This document shows positions 24,263 through 29,237 of a stretch of 29,237 nucleotides of DNA, piece by piece; within the stretch, counting starts at the first letter, position 1, and each line of letters starts with the position of its first letter. The stretch is from positions 1-29,237 of the forward strand of contig CAJUIQ010000020.1 of assembly GCA_910586545.1 (NCBI GenBank), read 5' to 3'. The notes under the pieces are model-generated. The model saw nothing but the letters and a program-made list of their open reading frames with translations. It was not told where the DNA came from and searched no databases. Origin of the DNA: an uncultured Eubacteriales bacterium (GTDB lineage Bacteria; Bacillota; Clostridia; Oscillospirales; CAG-272). The translations under genes were made by a program, and so were the position numbers.

Positions 24263-25511
24263 ATTCAATGATCAAATGAGCTGGCAAGCCATCCACATAT
24301 TTTTGTGTACATTCTCCCTGAATCAACGGAAAAATATATGTAAGGCATGTATCGGTCACGTTATTCCCTTCCGGTATAATCATATCTCTAGGAACACTGC
24401 GCACTGCATTTGCAATACCAGAAATTTCTTTGGGAACAAAAGAAATTGTGTACTCCCCCTCTGCCCGTTCCATCGCCATCATGCAGCCGGTCTTTCCAGC
24501 CACTGCCGCTTCTACAGCACTTTTGCCCACACCGATGGATTCCTGGATGTCCACGGCCGATTGGATATGTGCGCCGCAGCGCTGGCTGATATTCAGCTCT
24601 ACAGAGCGCACCTTGCATCCAATTTTTTCTTTTACAGCCATTTCCAAAGCCTTCCCTGTACCCGACAAATATCGATGACCAAACGCGTCCGTGACACCGC
24701 TTTGGGCACTTTCCCCTGCATAATGGCCTTCTTTATCACGCACCCCCTCCGAAACTGCTATTACCACATTGGGGTGTCTGGCAAGAGCACGACGGACATC
24801 CTCTAAAAAAGCATCTATTGAAAAAGGCACTTCCGGCAGATAAATATAGTCCGGCGCTGGCCGGCCAGTAAGAGTGGGCAGCCCAGCGCTTGCGGTGAGC
24901 CATCCTGCGTCACGTCCCATAATTTCCACAATAGTCACAGCGGGAACTGTGTAAACAGCGCAGTCGCGAATGATTTCAGAAACGGTTGCAGCAATATATT
25001 TTGCAGCCGATCCAAAACCCGGCGTATGATCTGTTCCTGCCAAATCGTTATCGATTGTTTTGGGCACCCCCATCACACACATATCATATTCAGCATCCTG
25101 CAGATATGCAGTCAGCTTTGCCACCGTGTCCATAGAATCGTTTCCGCCGATATAGAAAAAATAGTGAATATCATATTTTTGGAAAAGCTGAATCAAATTT
25201 TCAAAAAATGCTTTATCTTCTTGGGGATTTGGCAATTTTTTTCGGCAGGAGCCCAGCGCCGCCGCAGGCGTCTGACATAAAAGCTCCAGCTTGTCCATGT
25301 CTATCTGCCCATCCGCATTATGGAAAAGGCCGCTAAGGTCTACAAGCCGTTCTTCTAAGAACCCTTCAATTCCATTCTTCATTCCATATAGTTTGGTAAT
25401 TGCTCCCGCATTTTCCAGCGCGCCTCGTATGACGCCTGAAAGCGTCGCGTTGATCGCCGCAGTAGGTCCACCGGACTGTCCCACCAAAGCAGCGCCTTGC
25501 AGTATTTTCAT
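24261..25511 (-). CDS. pfp: PPi-type 6-phosphofructokinase
   Basis: A 416-residue phosphofructokinase that phosphorylates fructose 6-phosphate in glycolysis. The N-terminal GQSGGPTAAINATLSGVIRG, the YIGGNDSMDT motif, VPKTIDNDLAGTDHTPGFGSA and MGRDAGWL are present. Asp at the second variable position of GGND and Lys in PKTIDND occupy the places that distinguish pyrophosphate-using enzymes (E. coli ATP-PfkA has Gly in both), so PPi is the likely donor. ATG 25511 has GGAG 6 nt upstream; the earlier in-frame Met at 25619 lies upstream of the promoter at 25546-25574. It is divergent from spoIIA. Confidence 0.92.
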   Translation of the reverse strand: MKILQGAALVGQSGGPTAAINATLSGVIRGALENAGAITKLYGMKNGIEGFLEERLVDLSGLFHNADGQIDMDKLELLCQTPAAALGSCRKKLPNPQEDKAFFENLIQLFQKYDIHYFFYIGGNDSMDTVAKLTAYLQDAEYDMCVMGVPKTIDNDLAGTDHTPGFGSAAKYIAATVSEIIRDCAVYTVPAVTIVEIMGRDAGWLTASAGLPTLTGRPAPDYIYLPEVPFSIDAFLEDVRRALARHPNVVIAVSEGVRDKEGHYAGESAQSGVTDAFGHRYLSGTGKALEMAVKEKIGCKVRSVELNISQRCGAHIQSAVDIQESIGVGKSAVEAAVAGKTGCMMAMERAEGEYTISFVPKEISGIANAVRSVPRDMIIPEGNNVTDTCLTYIFPLIQGECTQKYVDGLPAHLIIE

Positions 25512-25545
25512 AGCAAACTCCATTCCGTATTTAGATTCTGCAAAT

Positions 25546-25574
25546 ATTCTACCATGCCTTCCCCAATTCGTCAA
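25546..25574 (-). promoter_or_regulatory. Strong sigma-A promoter of pfp
   Basis: On the minus strand TTGACG (25574-25569) and TAGAAT (25551-25546) are 17 bp apart, with an extended -10 TGG before TAGAAT. The -35 and its flank read TTGACGAA, which also matches 7/8 of a Spo0A box. Confidence 0.8.
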
Positions 25575-25599
25575 CATATATCTTTTATCCACAGATGCA

Positions 25600-25633
25600 T
25601 TCGACAGCATGCGCAGCACCCAAGTAGTACAAT
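25600..25633 (+). promoter_or_regulatory. Spo0A box and -10 element of the spoIIA promoter
   Basis: TTCGACA at 25600-25606 is an exact reverse-orientation Spo0A box core (TGTCGAA). TACAAT at 25628-25633 is a good sigma-A -10 with no recognisable -35. The box is therefore centred near -37, as in Spo0A-activated sigma-A promoters such as spoIIG. No sigma-H GAAT/AGGA pair was found. Confidence 0.6.
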
Positions 25634-25657
25634 AAAAGACGAAACGGAGGGATCAAC

Positions 25658-25993
25658 TTGGATACAAAAAACGCTGCTGTTAAATTAGAATCTGTAAACA
25701 ATATGCTTCGCGCCGCAATTACAGGCGAGATTGATCATCACTGCGCAAAAAACATACGCCAGGAAATTGACGCCGCTCTTTTATCCGCATCACCGGACAA
25801 GCTGATTATTGACATGAGCGATGTAACTTTTATGGACAGCTCCGGCCTGGGCCTGATTTTAGGACGCTATACCAAGGCAGAAGAAGTCGGTACCGCGTTT
25901 GCCGTGCAAGGCGCACACGGGAGAGTGCGTCAAATGTTTGATATGGCAGGACTTGACCGAATCATTACCTTTGAAGGAGATGTAAAAAAATGA
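25658..25993 (+). CDS. spoIIAA: Anti-sigma-F factor antagonist SpoIIAA
   Basis: A 111-residue STAS-domain protein that binds SpoIIAB to release sigma F when dephosphorylated. The phosphorylation site is in TFMDSSGLGLILGRY; Ser62 corresponds to the Bacillus Ser58 phosphoacceptor. Other STAS features are LRAAITGEIDH near the N terminus and DMSDVTFMD. The start is TTG at 25658 with GGAGG 7 nt upstream; no ATG is available at the correct position. It overlaps spoIIAB by 4 bp (ATGA). Confidence 0.96.
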   Translation: MDTKNAAVKLESVNNMLRAAITGEIDHHCAKNIRQEIDAALLSASPDKLIIDMSDVTFMDSSGLGLILGRYTKAEEVGTAFAVQGAHGRVRQMFDMAGLDRIITFEGDVKK

Positions 25994-26430
25994 AAAAATC
26001 CGCAAACACACTGAAACTACAATTCGATTCCCTATCACAAAATGAATCTCTCGCCCGCTCACTGGCGGCAGCATTTGTGATGCAGCTCAATCCAACCGTT
26101 GCAGAGCTTGCCGATATCAAATGTGCTGTTTCAGAAGCGGTTACAAACTGCACAGTTCACGCATACCGAGACGCAGTAGGACCCGTTTACATGGCGATGC
26201 ACGCCTATGAAAACAGAAAAGTAAAAATTGAAATTCGAGATGTAGGATGCGGAATCCCTGATGTAGAAACTGCTATGCAACCTCTATACACAACAGATGC
26301 AGAAAACGAACGCAGCGGCATGGGTTTTACTGTAATGGACAGCTTTATGGACGGACTTACTGTACGAAGCAGACCCGGCAAAGGAACCAAGGTAACAATG
26401 ATAAAAAAATTATCTGCGCTTCCCCGTTAG
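25990..26430 (+). CDS. spoIIAB: Anti-sigma-F factor/kinase SpoIIAB
   Basis: A 146-residue GHKL serine kinase that holds sigma F inactive and phosphorylates SpoIIAA. The N box is SEAVTNCTVHAY (Glu49, Asn53), the G1 box DVGCGIPD (Asp84) and the ATP-lid/G2 region ERSGMGFTVMDSF. C-terminal GKGTKVTMIK completes the fold. Length matches the family. Overlap with spoIIAA and the 32-bp gap to sigF support one operon. Confidence 0.96.
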   Translation: MKKSANTLKLQFDSLSQNESLARSLAAAFVMQLNPTVAELADIKCAVSEAVTNCTVHAYRDAVGPVYMAMHAYENRKVKIEIRDVGCGIPDVETAMQPLYTTDAENERSGMGFTVMDSFMDGLTVRSRPGKGTKVTMIKKLSALPR

Positions 26431-26462
26431 TACCAGATACATAAAAACGGGAGGTGAAGCCT

Positions 26463-27182
26463 TTGAGTCAATACAGCGACAATACCTGCTATATAGAAAA
26501 ATCACAAAAGGGAGATGAGGCGGCGACAGAAGAACTGATTCGGACAAATTATCCACTGGCCGCGTCTATTGCACGACGTTTTTCTGGGCGCGGAGTAGAA
26601 ACAGAAGATTTAATACAAATAGCGCTCATGGGAATGTTGAAAGCAATTCGTACCTTCGATATTTCCAGAGGCACCGCTTTCTCCACTTATGCTGTTCCTC
26701 TAATCATCGGAGAAATCCGCAAATTTTTGCGAGATGATGGACTAATTAAAGTCAGCAGAGTTAACAAAAAAAATTGTGCGATTCTCATGCGCTGCAGAGA
26801 AAAATTTATAAACGATCATGACCGAGAGCCTCATACGGAAGAACTAGCTGAAATGTCCGGACTATCCGAAGAAGAAGTACTGCAAGCATTAAATTCCGGA
26901 CGGCCTGTAGCTTCTCTGTCCGAACCTGTAAACGACGATGGGGATTTGACTGTCGAAAGTATGATGGAAGATACTTCCTGCTCTATAGAAAAAGCATTTG
27001 ATCGCATTGCGCTGTCGGAAGCGCTGCGACATCTTCCGGAGCAATGGCGCAAAATTATTATGCTGCGATATTACAAAGATTTATCTCAACAACAAACTGC
27101 GGATATTCTTGGATTGACGCAAGTAAAGGTGTCCAGAGAAGAAAAAAAGATTATTGCGGAACTGCGACGACAAATCGTTTAA
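26463..27182 (+). CDS. sigF: RNA polymerase sigma-F factor (forespore)
   Basis: A 239-residue sigma-70-family factor that directs early forespore transcription. Region 2 is visible in NYPLAASIARRFSGRGVETEDLIQIALMGMLKAIRTFD and AFSTYAVPLIIGEIRKFLRDDG (cited in pieces), region 3 in PHTEELAEMSGLSEEEV and the region 4 helix-turn-helix in DLSQQQTADILGLTQVKVSR. The start is taken as TTG 26463 because GGGAGG ends 8 nt before it; the GTG at 26454 overlaps that site. Its position after spoIIAA-spoIIAB distinguishes it from sigma G. A terminator follows. Confidence 0.95.
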   Translation: MSQYSDNTCYIEKSQKGDEAATEELIRTNYPLAASIARRFSGRGVETEDLIQIALMGMLKAIRTFDISRGTAFSTYAVPLIIGEIRKFLRDDGLIKVSRVNKKNCAILMRCREKFINDHDREPHTEELAEMSGLSEEEVLQALNSGRPVASLSEPVNDDGDLTVESMMEDTSCSIEKAFDRIALSEALRHLPEQWRKIIMLRYYKDLSQQQTADILGLTQVKVSREEKKIIAELRRQIV

Positions 27183-27187
27183 ATTGG

Positions 27188-27217
27188 AAAAAAGAGAGGA
27201 TATATCCTCTCTTTTTT
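27188..27217 (+). terminator. Rho-independent terminator of the spoIIA operon
   Basis: AAAAAAGAGAGGA (27188-27200) pairs with TCCTCTCTTTTTT (27205-27217) around a TATA loop, 5 bp after the sigF stop. Confidence 0.92.
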
Positions 27218-27268
27218 CATACAATAATTCCCACAGAAATGCAGGAGTAAAAAAAGCTGTACAGGCTA

Positions 27269-27298
27269 CCATATAAGTAGAAGAAAGTCCAATACAAT
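27269..27298 (+). promoter_or_regulatory. Candidate mother-cell (sigma-E or sigma-K) promoter
   Basis: AATACAAT (27291-27298) matches the sigma-E -10 CATACAnT at 7/8 and the sigma-K -10 CATAnnnTA nearly as well. CCATATA (27269-27275) is a partial sigma-E -35 at 15 bp. No good sigma-A -35 is present. Confidence 0.35.
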
Positions 27299-27320
27299 AA
27301 AACGCTATGGAGTGAAAAAT

Positions 27321-27671
27321 ATGTTTTTAAAAAAATTATTCTTTGGCATATGCGCATCTGCAATACTATGCTGTAATGTTCTTGCAGCGCCAAGCAGCGC
27401 GTATACCTACTGTGAGCCTTGCGCCTACTGCGGTAAAATGTGCTATTATCCCTATGTATCAAATGAATCTGCGGGGATAGATGACATGCCTATTCCCTGC
27501 ACAATCCATAAAAACTGCACCATAACAAAGCGGGAACTATATTACGTTACCACTGCCGCGGAAAACGGATGTGGATGCTCAGAATATCTTCTGCATCATA
27601 ATATTGGCGTATACCATTCGGAATATACTACTCACAGTGCATATGGACGTATACACACGCCTCTGCAATAA
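27321..27671 (+). CDS. Secreted Cys-rich protein, function unknown
   Basis: A 116-residue protein with a signal peptide (MFLKKLFFGICASAILCCNVLA, predicted cleavage before APSSAYT). The mature part is rich in Cys and Tyr: CEPCAYCGKMCYYPY, then CTIHKNC, and NGCGCSEYLLHHN, about eight cysteines in roughly 95 residues. No lipobox is present because the residue before Cys is Leu. ATG 27321 is preceded by GGAG with 8 nt spacing; the GTG at 27312 overlaps this site. I do not recognise the family. It follows sigF behind a terminator and has a mother-cell-like promoter, so a spore surface or cell wall role is possible but unproven. Confidence 0.7.
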   Translation: MFLKKLFFGICASAILCCNVLAAPSSAYTYCEPCAYCGKMCYYPYVSNESAGIDDMPIPCTIHKNCTITKRELYYVTTAAENGCGCSEYLLHHNIGVYHSEYTTHSAYGRIHTPLQ

Positions 27672-27672
27672 G

Positions 27673-27714
27673 AAATAAGGCCCCCTGCGTATCGCGCAAG
27701 GAGGCCTTATTTTT
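27673..27714. terminator. Bidirectional terminator
   Basis: AAATAAGGCC and GGCCTTATTT form the outer stem; CCTGCG and CGCAAGG extend it imperfectly around TATCG. It separates convergent genes and its T-run reaches the sulfatase stop codon. Confidence 0.85.
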
Positions 27715-29237
27715 AGCTATATTTTTCATACCGACGCGCGGCAATACTGACATCCTCATAATTATAAGATTTTGAAGCGCCCAGCTCGATAAAGTCACCT
27801 GTGATTTGCCGTACCGTAATCTGATCTCCCACTTCCAATTTTTGATCGTTCAAAAGGAGAACCGTGTCAGAAATAAACGTAGTATTTTTCGATCGCTCAT
27901 TCACGTATACCACGCTGGACTTTGTAAAATTTTCACCTACAATATAATGCCGTCCCTCGATGTAAACGATATTTTGAATCTGTATCTCGCGGTAGCCCAT
28001 ATGCATATCTGTGGGGGTGTATTCTATGCCGCCATATGCCAACATATCCCCATACAGCATATCATACTGCAACATCCGAAGGGCATCTAGATAATCAATA
28101 CTGGTAGAATAATTTTGGTGCAGCTTGGTCAAAAGACCATTTTCCATTTTCAGCATATCTAACACCAGTGCAGAAAGCTGGTACGATTCAATATCGCGTA
28201 CATTCCGCTCGGAAGAATAATTTGTCCAAATAACATATTCGCTTATATATTTGCTATCAACGGACAAATCCTCCACACTATATTCCAAACTTGGCTGGTG
28301 GTCGCCATAAAGAACCAACACGCAGTCCTCATCCAGTGCGGACAGCGCATCTATCAATTCTCCAATAAATCGGTCCATCTCCCATAATTGATAAGCATAA
28401 TATGCAAACTGATGCCGCAAGGCCTGGTTTTCAATTCCGTCTACCAGGATCAGCTTTTCTCCTTCGACCGGTTCAGTGGGATATTTCCCATGCCCCTGCA
28501 CGCTGACGGCAAAAACAAAATCCTGTCCCTTTGTAGATTCCATTGCATCTATAATCTGGTCTGCCAAACATTCATCCTTTGCCCATCCAAGAGGATTCAC
28601 CGCATATCCGCTCATATACTCTAATGGAGTAAACGTATCGAACCCTAAATTTTGATACGCGGTATGCCGGCTGTAAAAAGTGCCAGTATTATTATGAAAT
28701 CCATGGGCAGTATACCCAAGTTCCCGCAGATTATAGCAGATACTTTCACAGCTTTTTTCCTGTAAAATCGTTTTATATGGATATTCTCCTGTACCAAACT
28801 CATCTAAATTCATTCCTGTAAGCACTTCAAATTCCGTATTAGCTGTACCAGCTCCTACAGACGGCACGTACAACCGCCCGCTGCTGCAAGTTTTTTTTAG
28901 TTCTGTAAAGTTCGGGACAGGATTTGCAGCAAATGTAAAATCAGAAAATAAATTGATATCCATGAAAGACTCTAACTGAATCATAATGATATTTGGCTTA
29001 CTTTCCGGCTCCTGATTTTCTTCACTGCTAATAGAAGAGAGAATCTCCTCAATGGTATAAGCAGAATAATCTTCCGGTTCCGGAATCCCTCTGTCAAATA
29101 TGCTTCGTGAAAAACAATAGGTAAAGCCGTAGGTATCGTAAGCTTCGTTTAAGTCTGTAGGAATGCTGCCAAACACAGTAAGGGATATGATCATTGCAGC
29201 GCCTGCTACAGCAAAGCCCACAAATACTACTGCAGCA
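27713..29237 (-). CDS. LTA synthase-like sulfatase, N terminus cut by window edge
   Basis: The frame is open to the window end, giving about 508 residues; the upstream transmembrane domain lies outside except for its last helix (GFAVAGAAMIISLTVFG). The extracellular sulfatase-like domain shows metal and catalytic residues of lipoteichoic-acid-synthase relatives: IMIQLESF, the nucleophile Thr in GAGTANTEFEVL (codon 28846-28844), VQGHGKYP and LYGDHQPSL. These enzymes transfer glycerol phosphate or related groups from lipids. A ~75-residue C-terminal beta-rich extension (YIVGENFTKSSVVYVNE, VGDQITVRQI) resembles an IPT/TIG-like fold found in many clostridial members. Substrate not predictable. 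Confidence 0.9.
   Translation of the reverse strand, partial: AAVVFVGFAVAGAAMIISLTVFGSIPTDLNEAYDTYGFTYCFSRSIFDRGIPEPEDYSAYTIEEILSSISSEENQEPESKPNIIMIQLESFMDINLFSDFTFAANPVPNFTELKKTCSSGRLYVPSVGAGTANTEFEVLTGMNLDEFGTGEYPYKTILQEKSCESICYNLRELGYTAHGFHNNTGTFYSRHTAYQNLGFDTFTPLEYMSGYAVNPLGWAKDECLADQIIDAMESTKGQDFVFAVSVQGHGKYPTEPVEGEKLILVDGIENQALRHQFAYYAYQLWEMDRFIGELIDALSALDEDCVLVLYGDHQPSLEYSVEDLSVDSKYISEYVIWTNYSSERNVRDIESYQLSALVLDMLKMENGLLTKLHQNYSTSIDYLDALRMLQYDMLYGDMLAYGGIEYTPTDMHMGYREIQIQNIVYIEGRHYIVGENFTKSSVVYVNERSKNTTFISDTVLLLNDQKLEVGDQITVRQITGDFIELGASKSYNYEDVSIAARRYEKYS

Noticed and set aside
25512..25619. 36-residue N-terminal extension of pfp
   Set aside because: It would begin upstream of the TTGACG-17-TAGAAT promoter; the phosphofructokinase fold starts at MKILQGAALVG.
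25607..25657. Sigma-H promoter for spoIIA, expected from B. subtilis
   Set aside because: No GAAT-type -10 or AGGA-type -35 with suitable spacing was found; only TACAAT is present.
1..29237. CRISPR, IS element, prophage, tRNA or rRNA
   Set aside because: No regularly spaced repeats, transposase or integrase, CCA-ended cloverleaf or rRNA-like stretch was recognised on either strand by eye.

Overview
The window reads as core chromosome of an endospore-forming Clostridia bacterium, most likely of the Oscillospiraceae/Ruminococcaceae type. Evidence: a complete spoIIAA-spoIIAB-sigF operon; other sporulation families (YqfC, YqfD, YlbJ, YtfJ/GerW); a PPi-type phosphofructokinase; strong Shine-Dalgarno sequences with frequent TTG/GTG starts; and era-recO-mutS2 linkage. 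The genus assignment is inference from gene content. No rRNA, tRNA, CRISPR array, insertion sequence or prophage gene was seen, and no gene-free stretch exceeds about 205 bases.

Layout. (1) 1-2332, minus: the 3'-truncated rqcH (NFACT ribosome quality control factor) preceded by a GNAT acetyltransferase. (2) 2534-11292, plus: a tightly spaced housekeeping run of lon, engB, an M50 site-2 protease, scpA, scpB, a DUF2953 protein, ytfJ, an S11 D-Ala-D-Ala carboxypeptidase, rluB and a small GNAT-like protein. (3) 11415-14161: a short accessory segment with a membrane/zinc-ribbon protein behind a perfect consensus promoter, a glycosyltransferase 2 gene with an upstream response-regulator-like gene that lacks a phosphoacceptor, and a DUF4830 membrane-anchored protein. 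(4) 21277-14165, minus: yqfC-yqfD-phoH-ybeY-era-recO-mutS2, overlapping or separated by at most 9 bases. (5) 21415-23870, plus: ylbJ, a 65-residue Cys-rich protein and prfB (continuous reading frame, no programmed frameshift). (6) 24020-24217: a 65-residue single-helix membrane protein between two terminators. (7) 25511-24261, minus: pfp, divergent from (8) spoIIAA-spoIIAB-sigF (25658-27182). (9) 27321-27671: a secreted Cys-rich protein, and 27713 to the window end: an LTA-synthase-like sulfatase cut off at its N terminus.

How it fits together. The Lon/EngB/ScpAB run covers protein quality control, 50S assembly and chromosome condensation. The era operon covers 16S rRNA maturation (YbeY, Era), recombination (RecO) and ribosome rescue (MutS2/RqcU, functionally linked to RqcH at the window start). 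Sporulation genes recur across the window.

The most informative regulatory finding is the 146-bp pfp-spoIIA divergent region. It carries a strong promoter for pfp, a Spo0A box placed at the -35 position of a -10-only promoter for spoIIA, and a second box-like sequence coinciding with the pfp -35. A near-perfect inverted repeat between yqfC and ylbJ looks like a sigma-E-type promoter or operator. I did not find a clearly new multi-gene system; the best candidates for undescribed biology are the pseudo-receiver/glycosyltransferase pair and the Cys-rich secreted protein next to sigF.
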